Source: UBA11891 sp003533785 (GTDB taxonomy: Bacteria > Bacteroidota > Bacteroidia > Flavobacteriales > Flavobacteriaceae). From it: a DNA stretch of 25,122 bases. The DNA is taken from NCBI GenBank assembly GCA_949511625.1, contig CATFEX010000010.1, forward strand, positions 1 through 25,122, given 5' to 3'. A program made the position numbers and the translations under genes. Under the pieces are notes generated by a model. It did not search any database. It was not told the DNA's origin and was given only the letters and a program-made list of their open reading frames with translations. The number at the start of each line of letters is the position of its first letter. Within the stretch, counting starts at the first letter, position 1. This document shows, one piece after another, positions 7,163 through 15,030 of the stretch.

Positions 7163-8467
7163 ATGAGTACGATAGTTGCCATTGTCGGAAGACCCAATGT
7201 GGGTAAATCCACCTTCTTCAATCGAATGATCCAAAAGCGAGAAGCGATTGTGGACGCCATTAGCGGGGTAACTCGTGATCGACACTATGGGAAGTCCGAT
7301 TGGAATGGCACAGAATTCACCTTGATCGACACCGGAGGCTATGTGGAAGGGAGCGATGATATTTTTCAAAAAGAAATTGACCGGCAAGTGAATCTAGCCC
7401 TCGAGGAAGCCGATGCTATTTTATTCATGGTCGACGTAGAAGCGGGAGTGACAGGAATGGATGAAACGGTGGCCCAGCTGCTGCGCAGAACTGCCAAACC
7501 TGTTTTTGTTGTCGTGAATAAAGCCGATAATGGGAAGCGTGTAGAAGATGCCTCAGAGTTTTATTCCCTAGGTTTTGAATGGTTATATCCCATCTCCAGT
7601 ATCAATGGAAGTGGAAGTGGAGAATTGCTAGATGCTTTGGTAAAACAGCTTCCTGCCCAGGGTGAACCAGAAGACGACGGACTCCCTAGATTCGCAGTTG
7701 TGGGTCGACCCAATGCAGGAAAATCTTCCATAATAAACGCTCTCGTGGGCGAAGAACGATACATTGTAACCGATGTTGCTGGAACAACCAGAGACAGTAT
7801 CGATACCCGTTACAACCGATATGGATTTGATTTTTTTCTGGTAGATACGGCTGGGATTCGGAGAAAAGCAAAGGTGAAAGAAGACATCGAGTTTTATTCG
7901 GTGATGCGTTCCATTCGAGCTATAGAAAATAGCGATGTGTGTCTATTGGTGGTGGACGCAACGAGAGGTTTTGATGGACAGGTTCAAAATATTTTTTGGT
8001 TGGCGCATCGCAATCAAAAAGGCATTGTTATTCTTGTTAACAAATGGGACTTGATAGAAAAACAAACAGGATCGACCAAGCAAATTGAAGCGAACATTCG
8101 AAAGCAACTCGAACCCTTTACAGATGTTCCCATTGTATTTGTATCGGCCACTACAAAACAACGAATATTTAAAGCTCTAGAAACGGCTGTGGCTGTGTAC
8201 GAAAACCGGTCACGGAAAGTGGTCACGAGAAAGTTTAACGATGTCATGCTACCCATCATCGAAAAGACGCCCCCTCCTTCATTGAAAGGGAAATATGTCA
8301 AGATAAAGTTCTGTACGCAATTGCCTACGCCTTTCCCTTCCTTTGCATTTTTCTGTAACCTTCCGCAATACGTTAAAGACCCCTATCGAAGATTCATCGA
8401 AAATCAACTCCGAGAACAGTATAACTTTACGGGAGTTCCCATAAAAATATTTTTTAGGAAAAAATAG
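7163..8467 (+). CDS. der: Ribosome biogenesis GTPase Der (EngA)
   Basis: Predicted 434 residues. Der is the double-GTPase factor needed for 50S maturation. Two G domains stand in tandem: the first has GRPNVGKS (9-16), DTGG (56-59) and NKAD (119-122); the second has GRPNAGKS (181-188), DTAG (228-231) and NKWD (293-296). A KH-like domain fills about 350-434 and ends in the basic tail IKIFFRKK. Length and order match the family. The ATG start gives the standard MSTIVAIVGRPNVGKS opening. It follows era by 57 bases. It is convergent with the MerR gene; the two stop codons are five bases apart, leaving no space for a terminator. Confidence 0.98.
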   Translation: MSTIVAIVGRPNVGKSTFFNRMIQKREAIVDAISGVTRDRHYGKSDWNGTEFTLIDTGGYVEGSDDIFQKEIDRQVNLALEEADAILFMVDVEAGVTGMDETVAQLLRRTAKPVFVVVNKADNGKRVEDASEFYSLGFEWLYPISSINGSGSGELLDALVKQLPAQGEPEDDGLPRFAVVGRPNAGKSSIINALVGEERYIVTDVAGTTRDSIDTRYNRYGFDFFLVDTAGIRRKAKVKEDIEFYSVMRSIRAIENSDVCLLVVDATRGFDGQVQNIFWLAHRNQKGIVILVNKWDLIEKQTGSTKQIEANIRKQLEPFTDVPIVFVSATTKQRIFKALETAVAVYENRSRKVVTRKFNDVMLPIIEKTPPPSLKGKYVKIKFCTQLPTPFPSFAFFCNLPQYVKDPYRRFIENQLREQYNFTGVPIKIFFRKK

Positions 8468-8472
8468 GGGTT

Positions 8473-8799
8473 TTAGAGCTGATCGCGAAAGCGTTCCAGA
8501 TCTGCTTTGAGTTTTTGAAGCTTTTCCAAAAGCACAGTTTTTGGATCGTCTTGTGACTGCATCTTGAGTTGCTTTTTGGCACCGTCTATTGTCAATCCTT
8601 TTTCTTTTACCAGATGATAGACAAGTTGGATGCTTTTGACATCCTCTGGCGTATATTTTCGAATTCCACTTTGTTTTTTCTTAGGCTTGATTTGATCGAA
8701 TTCTTTTTCCCAAAAGCGCAACAAGGAAGTATTGACTCCAAAAGCCTTGGCAACTTCTCCAATGGAATAGTACCGTTTTTCAGGCAGGTCAATATGCAT
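8473..8799 (-). CDS. MerR family transcriptional regulator
   Basis: A 108-residue DNA-binding protein. Residues 9-75 form a MerR-type winged helix: YSIGEVAKAFGVNTSLLRFW is the helix-turn-helix, IRKYTPEDV the wing, and a following helix carries VYHLVKEKGLTIDGAKKQL. After this there is only a short Lys/Glu-rich helix for dimerisation and no ligand- or metal-binding domain, so the signal sensed is unknown. The ATG overlaps the stop codon of the upstream M23 peptidase gene by one base (TAATG), which suggests translational coupling and a shared transcript. This peptidase-MerR pair next to alaS is, as far as I recall, common in Flavobacteriia; a link to cell-wall control is only inferred. Confidence 0.92.
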   Translation of the reverse strand: MHIDLPEKRYYSIGEVAKAFGVNTSLLRFWEKEFDQIKPKKKQSGIRKYTPEDVKSIQLVYHLVKEKGLTIDGAKKQLKMQSQDDPKTVLLEKLQKLKADLERFRDQL

Positions 8800-9776
8800 T
8801 AGTCTAGGGATTGATTCTCTTGGGAAGCTTGGTTGAGCAGTTTATCGAATTCTGCTGCAGACAATTGACCGTAGTAGAAATTCAATGGGTTGATTTTCCG
8901 TCCGTCTTTGAGTATTTCATAGTGTAGGTGGGGACCAACGGATCTTCCTGTGCTTCCAACATAACCAATGATATCCCCCCGCTTTACCTTTTGTCCTCTT
9001 TTGACATTGTATTTATTTAAGTGGGCATACAAACTTACATAGCCAAACCCATGATCAATGCGTATGTGTTTTCCGTATCCAGCGGATCGGTTGTCTGCTC
9101 GCTTCACGACGCCATTTCCAGAAGCATAAATGGGGGTTCCTCGCGAGGCAGTGAAGTCCATCCCATAATGCATTTTCCTTTTTTTGGTAAACGGATCGGT
9201 TCGGTAGCCATATCCTGAAGCCATACGAATCAAATCCTCATTACGTACTGGCTGGATAGAAGGAATGGCTTCCAGCAAATCTTCTTTGTCTTTGGCCAAT
9301 TCTTCAATTTCTGCGAGAGATTGGGACTGAACAACAATTTGTTTGGTAAGTACGTCAATCCGTTTTGTGGTATTCACTATCAAATCGGAATTGTCAAATC
9401 CTTCCAATTCTTTATAACGGTTGACCCCTCCAAAACCAACGCGGCGTTGTGCTTCAGGGATCGGACTGGCCTCAAAATAGACTCGGTAGAGGTTGTTGTC
9501 TCGATCTTCCACATTTTCAAGTACCGATTCGATTTGCATGAGGCGACGATTCAGAATATCAAATTGGAGTTCGTAGTTGTTTAACTCTCTTTGTTGTACA
9601 ATTTCAGTAGGGGTACTCAACCAAGAGGTATTCAGCAGGATAAATAGAAGGATAGCTCCAAAGATGGTTGAGGAAACTAGAAAAAGAAGAAAATTTGAGA
9701 TACGAAGTGGGGTCGAATTCTCAATCGGAAGGTAAGAAAGCGTTTTTGGATCGTAGTAATACTTTACTTTAGGCAT
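8799..9776 (-). CDS. Membrane-anchored M23 (LytM-type) metallopeptidase
   Basis: A 325-residue murein hydrolase or regulator of murein hydrolysis. A short cytoplasmic N terminus (MPKVKYYYDPKTLSYLPIEN) precedes one membrane helix at about 28-50, then a heptad-rich segment (about 58-100 and 135-170), then a C-terminal M23 domain facing the periplasm. The zinc ligands are present: HYGMD gives His203 and Asp207, and GPHLHYE gives His285; YAHL supplies His252. All are intact, so the enzyme is probably active against peptide crosslinks in peptidoglycan. The start at 9776 is preferred because MPKVKYYYDP is the usual flavobacterial beginning; a longer frame to 9857 adds 27 atypical residues. It is the first gene of a pair with merR and is divergent from alaS. 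Confidence 0.94.
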   Translation of the reverse strand: MPKVKYYYDPKTLSYLPIENSTPLRISNFLLFLVSSTIFGAILLFILLNTSWLSTPTEIVQQRELNNYELQFDILNRRLMQIESVLENVEDRDNNLYRVYFEASPIPEAQRRVGFGGVNRYKELEGFDNSDLIVNTTKRIDVLTKQIVVQSQSLAEIEELAKDKEDLLEAIPSIQPVRNEDLIRMASGYGYRTDPFTKKRKMHYGMDFTASRGTPIYASGNGVVKRADNRSAGYGKHIRIDHGFGYVSLYAHLNKYNVKRGQKVKRGDIIGYVGSTGRSVGPHLHYEILKDGRKINPLNFYYGQLSAAEFDKLLNQASQENQSLD

Positions 9777-9873
9777 GAGGTGTCTGTTCCCGTTGGATAA
9801 GTTCCACAAATATAAAAAAATTTCTGCCTTGAATTTGAAAACCAATGCGGTAGGCAATTCTATTGATATCCGT

Positions 9874-9881
9874 TACCTTTG
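9874..9881 (+). promoter_or_regulatory. -7 promoter box of alaS
   Basis: TACCTTTG matches the TAnnTTTG element 26 bases before the alaS ATG. There is no TTTG at the usual 17-23-base distance upstream. Confidence 0.45.
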
Positions 9882-9907
9882 CAGCATTCAAATTAAACTA
9901 ATACGCC

Positions 9908-12526
9908 ATGAAGTCTGAAGAGATCCGGCAAAAATTTCTCGATTTTTTTGAATCCAAGCAACACCAGATTGTTCCTTCTGCCCCTATGGTTATTAAAAAT
10001 GACCCAAGTCTACTGTTTACTAATGCTGGAATGAATCAATTCAAGGCCTTTTTTCTAGGGCAATCCTCTCCAGAAAGCCTTCGCGTAGCCGATACCCAAA
10101 AGTGTTTGCGGGTCTCTGGAAAACACAACGACTTAGAAGAGGTTGGAATAGACACCTACCACCACACATTCTTTGAAATGCTAGGAAATTGGAGCTTTGG
10201 GGACTATTTCAAAAATGAAGCCATTGCCTGGGCATGGGAACTGCTCACCGAAATCTATGAAATAGCTCCAGACATGCTCTATGTCACCATATTTGAAGGA
10301 GATACTAAGGAGGGTCTTGAGAAAGACCAAGAGGCATATGACTGCTGGAAGGCTATTCTCCCAGAGGAGCGAATACTCAATGGTAATAAAAAAGATAATT
10401 TTTGGGAAATGGGCGATCAAGGCCCCTGTGGACCTTGCTCCGAAATCCATATCGATATACGAAGCAAAGAGGACAAAGAAAAAGTGCCGGGTTCTGAACT
10501 GGTCAACAAAGATCATCCTGAAGTAATTGAAGTGTGGAATTTAGTATTTATGGAATTCAACCGTAAGGCAGATGGATCCCTGGAAAAGCTTCCCCAACAA
10601 CACGTAGATACTGGCATGGGTTTTGAAAGACTGTGCATGGTTTTGCAAGGAGTTCAATCCAATTATGATACGGATGTATTCACCCCTTTGATTCGTGAAA
10701 TTGAAACTCGTACTGGGACAGAATATGGTAATAATATTGAAACAGATATCGCCATGCGGGTGATTGCCGACCATCTCCGAACGGTTTATTTTGCAATTGC
10801 TGATGCACAGCTTCCAAGCAATACTGGAGCGGGTTACGTCATTCGAAGAATTCTTCGACGTGCCATCCGTTATGGATTTACTTTTCTAAATCAAAAGGAA
10901 GCCTTCATCCATCAATTGGCCGATATCCTGAGCCAACAAATGGGAGGAGTTTTTCCAGAACTCAAAAAACAACAGAATCTAGCAGAGAACGTGATTCGGG
11001 AAGAAGAGAACTCTTTTTTGAAGACTTTGGATCAAGGCTTGGCGCTTCTGGATAGCTTATTGGCCAACACAACTGATAAAAAAATTAGTGGTTCTAAAGC
11101 TTTTGAACTGTACGACACCTTTGGATTTCCATTGGATTTAACAGCTTTGATTGGTCGCGAAAGAGGATTTCAAGTGGATGAAGCTGGTTTTGCCGCAGAA
11201 ATGGAAAAACAAAAGGCACGCTCACGGGCAGCAGCGGCTTCTTCATCCGACGACTGGCAGGTTTTACTCCAAGACCAAGTCGAGGAATTTGTAGGCTATG
11301 ATTTATTGGAAACTGAGGTCAAGATCACCCGCTTTCGTAAAGTAACCTCCAAAAAAGAGGGGGACATGTATCAATTGGTTTTTACTCACACGCCTTTTTA
11401 TCCAGAAGGAGGTGGTCAAGTAGGAGATAAAGGCTATTTGGAAGATTCCAATGGTGACATTCATTATATAACAGACACCAAAAAAGAAAATGATTTAATC
11501 TTACATTTTTGCAAGACGCTCCCAAAGAATACAAACCGTAGTTTTAAAGCCGTTGTGGATGCCAATCAGCGATCACGCACATCTTGCAACCATACAGCAA
11601 CTCACTTAATGCATCAAGCATTGAGAACCATATTGGGGGATCATGTGGAACAAAAGGGATCTATGGTACACTCAGGAATGTTCCGCTTCGACTTTTCGCA
11701 TTTCACTAAAGTAACGACGGAAGAATTGGCTCAAGTGGAACAATTTGTCAATGCTCGAATTCAAGAGGAATTACCCCTGGAGGAAAGTAGAAACATCCCC
11801 AAAGAAGAGGCAGTCAAACAAGGTGCTCTCGCCCTATTTGGAGAAAAATATGGTGACACAGTCCGCGCCATTCGTTTTGGGCAGTCCATAGAATTGTGTG
11901 GAGGTACACATGTTGCCAATACAAGCCAGATATGGCACTTTAAGATCACTGGTGAAAGCGCTGTAGCTGCAGGAATAAGAAGAATAGAAGCAATCACAGC
12001 CGATGCTGTCAAAACCTATTTTGAAAAGCAAAACAACAAATTGAATGCCATCCAAGAACTCTTGAATCGCCCTCAAGACACGGTCAATTCCGTCCAACAA
12101 TTGCAGATAGAAAATACACAGCTAAAAAAAGAAGTAGCCGAACTTAACAAATTAAAAACTCAAATTGTTAAAAAAGAGTTGGAAGCTGAACTGAAAGAAA
12201 AAGAAGGGCTGCAATTTCTGGCTAAGGAAGTATCACTGGATGCACAAGGAATCAAAAATGCAGCTTTTGATATGGGTCAAAACAAAGATAATTTAGTCTT
12301 GATCTTGGCTGCAGTGTCAAATAATAAGCCAATTTTGAGTTGTTATATATCCAAAAAATTGGTCAAAGATAGAGGCCTTAACGCAGGAGAAATTGTTCGC
12401 AGTTTAGGAAAACACATACGCGGTGGCGGCGGGGGACAAGCTTTTTTTGCAACTGCTGGTGGGAGCTATCCAGAAGGAATCAATGCTGCCTTGGGAGCAG
12501 CTGAGTTCGAAGTTTTTTCGAATTAA
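9908..12526 (+). CDS. alaS: Alanine-tRNA ligase
   Basis: Predicted 872 residues. The enzyme charges tRNA-Ala and edits mischarged Ser/Gly. In order it has the class II catalytic domain (opening EIRQKFLDFFESKQHQIVPS, with the RVADTQKCLRVSGKHND region near 62), a tRNA-recognition helical domain, and a zinc-type editing domain. The editing site ligands are His562 and His566 (HTATH) plus Cys664 and His668 (CGGTH), all intact. A coiled segment at about 720-770 leads to the DHHA1 C-Ala domain with the glycine-rich GGGGGQAFFATAGG near the end. Full length for the family. It is divergent from the M23 peptidase gene, and its last four bases overlap the convergent DUF4136 gene. Confidence 0.99.
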   Translation: MKSEEIRQKFLDFFESKQHQIVPSAPMVIKNDPSLLFTNAGMNQFKAFFLGQSSPESLRVADTQKCLRVSGKHNDLEEVGIDTYHHTFFEMLGNWSFGDYFKNEAIAWAWELLTEIYEIAPDMLYVTIFEGDTKEGLEKDQEAYDCWKAILPEERILNGNKKDNFWEMGDQGPCGPCSEIHIDIRSKEDKEKVPGSELVNKDHPEVIEVWNLVFMEFNRKADGSLEKLPQQHVDTGMGFERLCMVLQGVQSNYDTDVFTPLIREIETRTGTEYGNNIETDIAMRVIADHLRTVYFAIADAQLPSNTGAGYVIRRILRRAIRYGFTFLNQKEAFIHQLADILSQQMGGVFPELKKQQNLAENVIREEENSFLKTLDQGLALLDSLLANTTDKKISGSKAFELYDTFGFPLDLTALIGRERGFQVDEAGFAAEMEKQKARSRAAAASSSDDWQVLLQDQVEEFVGYDLLETEVKITRFRKVTSKKEGDMYQLVFTHTPFYPEGGGQVGDKGYLEDSNGDIHYITDTKKENDLILHFCKTLPKNTNRSFKAVVDANQRSRTSCNHTATHLMHQALRTILGDHVEQKGSMVHSGMFRFDFSHFTKVTTEELAQVEQFVNARIQEELPLEESRNIPKEEAVKQGALALFGEKYGDTVRAIRFGQSIELCGGTHVANTSQIWHFKITGESAVAAGIRRIEAITADAVKTYFEKQNNKLNAIQELLNRPQDTVNSVQQLQIENTQLKKEVAELNKLKTQIVKKELEAELKEKEGLQFLAKEVSLDAQGIKNAAFDMGQNKDNLVLILAAVSNNKPILSCYISKKLVKDRGLNAGEIVRSLGKHIRGGGGGQAFFATAGGSYPEGINAALGAAEFEVFSN

Positions 12527-13044
12527 TCAGAGTCAGTTGGTGGGTAGACACTAAGTATTTCTGAAACCAGATTGTAAATCCTTTCATCCCTTTTATTGGT
12601 CATTTCTGTCAATGGGCCTCGACCACGCCCTTGCCAAACCAGTTGTTTTGTGTTGTTATCAATCAAATCGATATATAGGATTCCTTCAGTCCGCGAGCTC
12701 ACCGATTGCATTGAGGGACCCATAAACCATGGATTCCATCCCCATCCCCAACCCCAATAGTTGTTGTTTAAATACACGCGTTCTTTGGCTTGGGTACTAA
12801 TACGAATTAGTAGATCAGGTACTTCCGATTTAGAAAGTCGTTTGCCTTCTAAATTGGCATCAATACTACGCAAGATGCGACGCTTATCCAAATCAGAAAT
12901 TTCTACTGCATCAATGTCCTTTTTCAAATAGGCATAGGTTTTGTATTGATTGAAATCAACAGCGCTATCAAAATCTGAAAAAACAGCAACGGAGGAACAC
13001 ATCGTTGTTATTAAAGAAACCAACAATAAAAAAATCTTTTTCAT
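12523..13044 (-). CDS. DUF4136 domain protein, probable lipoprotein
   Basis: A 173-residue exported protein of the DUF4136 family, function unknown. The N terminus is a signal peptide (MKKIFLLLVSLITTMC) whose cysteine at residue 16 sits where a lipoprotein would be acylated, although Met at -1 is not a canonical lipobox residue. The mature protein starts with the family's FSDFDSAVDFNQYKTYAYL and includes a Gly/Trp run (WGWGWGWNPWF, about 98-108) and GILYIDLIDNNTKQLVWQG, both typical for the family. It is likely anchored to the envelope. Its stop codon overlaps that of convergent alaS. No operon partner is evident; DUF5522 lies 43 bases upstream on the same strand and may be co-transcribed. 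Confidence 0.88.
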   Translation of the reverse strand: MKKIFLLLVSLITTMCSSVAVFSDFDSAVDFNQYKTYAYLKKDIDAVEISDLDKRRILRSIDANLEGKRLSKSEVPDLLIRISTQAKERVYLNNNYWGWGWGWNPWFMGPSMQSVSSRTEGILYIDLIDNNTKQLVWQGRGRGPLTEMTNKRDERIYNLVSEILSVYPPTDSD

Positions 13045-13087
13045 CTATATAATTATTAAATACACATTCCAAAAACTATGCCGAAAA

Positions 13088-13249
13088 CTACACCCCTTTA
13101 TTGGCATCATAACCATAGGGGCAATGCCGACAGCCACTTTGGCAACAATATCCACGTTTTAGGTGGTATTGTTCGGTGAAGACACGATAGCCTTCAGGGG
13201 TCATGTAAAAGTCGCCATCTTCTAGAGGTGGTAGTGGACCTAGGGGCAT
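13088..13249 (-). CDS. DUF5522 small cysteine-rich protein
   Basis: A 53-residue cytoplasmic protein of the DUF5522 family, function unknown. It contains DGDFYMTPEGYRVFTEQYH, then the Cys cluster GYCCQSGCRHCPYGY, with four cysteines in a CC-x3-C-x2-C pattern suited to metal binding (Zn or Fe-S); this is inferred from spacing only. The start at 13249 (MPLGPLPPLEDGDFY) matches the family; the frame extends to 13294, but that stretch covers the promoter region. It is divergent from the deaminase-like gene, with a palindrome between them, and upstream of the DUF4136 gene on the same strand. Confidence 0.85.
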   Translation of the reverse strand: MPLGPLPPLEDGDFYMTPEGYRVFTEQYHLKRGYCCQSGCRHCPYGYDANKGV

Positions 13250-13256
13250 TTTTTCT

Positions 13257-13289
13257 TTTGAGTACAAGGTACAAAGCTTTGTATCTTTA
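13257..13289 (+). promoter_or_regulatory. Promoter of the deaminase-GH73-hemL operon
   Basis: TTTG (13257-13260), 21 bases, then TATCTTTA (13282-13289, one mismatch to TAnnTTTG), 16 bases before the ATG at 13306. On the other strand TTG (13294-13292), 20 bases, TACCTTGT (13271-13264) could drive DUF5522. The two promoters would overlap face to face. Confidence 0.6.
13270..13283. promoter_or_regulatory. Perfect 14-bp palindrome, candidate operator
   Basis: TACAAAGCTTTGTA is a perfect palindrome lying wholly in the spacer between the -33 and -7 elements of the operon promoter, and overlapping the opposing DUF5522 promoter. The preceding seven bases (TACAAGG, 13263-13269) nearly repeat its left half. 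A regulator bound here could control both directions. Confidence 0.4.
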
Positions 13290-13305
13290 TCCAATAATTC
13301 AATTC

Positions 13306-14208
13306 ATGTTTAATCAGGTATTCCTTTCTGAAAATCAATCCATTGACACTTTTTCTGAAATACGATTGACCATGAAAAGAGAGGATCAGATTCATCCTGT
13401 TCTCTCTGGGAATAAATACCGAAAACTCAAATACAATTTTCAGCGTCTAAAAAGTGCATCGTATAAGAAGGTATTCACTTTTGGTGGCGCTTTTTCCAAT
13501 CACCTAGCTGCTGTTGCCGCAGCAGGGATTTATCTAAAAATCCCAACGATTGGAATTGTTCGGGGTGAAGAGTGGGAATTTAAGATAGAAAAGAGCCCCA
13601 CTCTGACGTATTGCCAATCTCAGGGGATGATTTTGTATTTTATCTCTCGAGACGCCTATCGAGAAAAAAAAGTACCTTTTCCCTACGATCCTTCCCAAGA
13701 CTATCTTTTGCCCGAAGGCGGGACCAATGCTTTAGCGATTGAGGGATGTAAAGAGATATTAAATAATTCCGATACCCAATTTGATACGGTGTGCTGTTGT
13801 GTGGGAACTGGAGGAACCCTCGCAGGACTTATTGAAGCAAGTGCCTCCGATCAAGAAATTCTTGGATTTCCTGCCTTAATGCATCGCCAATTGGAAGGTG
13901 ATATACAGCAATGGACCAAAAAAGATAACTGGACTTTAATCAGAGGCTTTGAGTTTGGTGGCTACGCGAGAACCAACGAAGCCTTGGTCTTGTTTATGAA
14001 TTCTTTTTACCAACAATATGGAATTCCCTTAGATCCAATCTATACTGGGAAAATGCTTTTTGGTATTTTTGAACTCATAAAGAAAGGCCAATGGCGATGG
14101 GGAAACAATGTATTGATCATTCACACTGGAGGACTCCAAGGAATTCGAGGCTTCAATCAACACCGATTAGAAAAGGGTCATACCCCACTCTGTTATTCCT
14201 CTGCTTAA
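13306..14208 (+). CDS. PLP-dependent ACC deaminase/D-cysteine desulfhydrase family protein
   Basis: A 300-residue enzyme of the tryptophan-synthase-beta fold. SGNKYRKLKYN contains Lys37, the expected pyridoxal-phosphate Schiff-base lysine; GGAFSNHLAA follows as the cofactor-stacking motif, and CVGTGGTLAG is the phosphate-binding loop. The family either opens 1-aminocyclopropane-1-carboxylate or removes H2S from D-cysteine. D-cysteine desulfhydrase or another D-amino-acid lyase activity is more likely in a marine flavobacterium, but the sequence does not settle it. It is shorter than classical ACC deaminase (about 338 residues). The ATG at 13306 is favoured; the frame is open upstream only across the promoter. 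It is the first gene of an operon with the GH73 lipoprotein and hemL, and its 3' end overlaps the start of the next frame. Confidence 0.9.
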   Translation: MFNQVFLSENQSIDTFSEIRLTMKREDQIHPVLSGNKYRKLKYNFQRLKSASYKKVFTFGGAFSNHLAAVAAAGIYLKIPTIGIVRGEEWEFKIEKSPTLTYCQSQGMILYFISRDAYREKKVPFPYDPSQDYLLPEGGTNALAIEGCKEILNNSDTQFDTVCCCVGTGGTLAGLIEASASDQEILGFPALMHRQLEGDIQQWTKKDNWTLIRGFEFGGYARTNEALVLFMNSFYQQYGIPLDPIYTGKMLFGIFELIKKGQWRWGNNVLIIHTGGLQGIRGFNQHRLEKGHTPLCYSSA

Positions 14209-15023
14209 TTTTGTTAGTATTGGGGAGCGGTTGTGGGGTTAGAAAAGTACGAATCACCAACAATGCTAGGTCCGAATCGCTTCAACAGACACCAAAACCC
14301 AATCCCAATCTAACGAAGAATCTTTCTTCATCTTCTAGCGACAAAAATGCAGCCCCAACTGCGGCTTTCAATTCAAAACAGACTCCAGCAGAACGCATCG
14401 CAGAGTATATTGTAATCTTTGGTCCTGTAGCGCAAGGTGAAATGGAAACTTTTCGAATTCCCGCAAGCATTACCTTGGCGCAAGGGCTTTTGGAATCGGG
14501 CAATGGGAGTGGCCGATTGGCTCAAGAGGCCAATAATCATTTTGGGATTAAATGCCATACGGGTTGGAACGGAAAGCGCATCTATCACGATGACGACCGC
14601 AAAGGAGAATGTTTTCGGGTGTACCAAAATCCGATATCCTCCTATCGTGATCATTCCTTGTTTCTTACAGAGCGCAGGCGGTATGCTTTTTTATTCGACT
14701 TCAACCCCACGGATTACAAAGCATGGGCGAGAGGGTTGAAAAAAGCGGGCTATGCTACCGATCCAAAATATCCCCAAAAACTGATCAGTCTCATTGAACG
14801 CTATCAGCTGGACCGGTTTGATAAACAAATAAAATTTAAAAAGCGAAAGAAAAAGACGCTCTCCAAAGCCCCAGTTTCTTCCATATTACATACCGTGGCA
14901 TTGGGAGATACTCTCTACAGTATAGCGCGAAAATACAATGTTGCCCTAGAAGCACTTATCCGATTGAACACCATTGAAAATAATACCATTTATCCGGGAC
15001 AAAAGTTGAAAGTCCCACAATAA
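14091..15023 (+). CDS. GH73 glucosaminidase lipoprotein with LysM domain
   Basis: A peptidoglycan hydrolase, 310 residues from the first ATG. A hydrophobic segment (33-46) ends at Cys48 in a lipoprotein-like LGSGC. A Ser/Pro/Asn-rich linker follows, then a GH73 N-acetylglucosaminidase domain (about 98-240; IPASITLAQGLLESGNGSG with catalytic Glu135, then NNHFGIKCHTGW), a basic stretch (KFKKRKKK), and a C-terminal LysM murein-binding domain (266-309; LGDTLYSIARKYN). It should cleave glycan strands from the outer membrane or cell surface. The start is uncertain: ATG at 14091 or 14097 lies over 100 bases inside the upstream gene and gives an overlong N-region. An ATT at 14166 would give an ideal lipoprotein signal. 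hemL begins seven bases downstream. Confidence 0.88.
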   Translation: MAMGKQCIDHSHWRTPRNSRLQSTPIRKGSYPTLLFLCLILLVLGSGCGVRKVRITNNARSESLQQTPKPNPNLTKNLSSSSSDKNAAPTAAFNSKQTPAERIAEYIVIFGPVAQGEMETFRIPASITLAQGLLESGNGSGRLAQEANNHFGIKCHTGWNGKRIYHDDDRKGECFRVYQNPISSYRDHSLFLTERRRYAFLFDFNPTDYKAWARGLKKAGYATDPKYPQKLISLIERYQLDRFDKQIKFKKRKKKTLSKAPVSSILHTVALGDTLYSIARKYNVALEALIRLNTIENNTIYPGQKLKVPQ

Positions 15024-15030
15024 GATTAAC

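Noticed and set aside
10181..10516. 111-codon open frame antisense to alaS
   Set aside because: alaS is intact and highly conserved across this stretch, so the frame is a shadow.
12752..12790. Gly/Trp repeat in the DUF4136 protein as a novel motif
   Set aside because: W-G-W-G runs in this position are usual for the DUF4136 family.
13250..13294. Upstream ATG for DUF5522 giving 68 residues
   Set aside because: The extra 15 codons cover the divergent promoter and palindrome and do not match the family N terminus.
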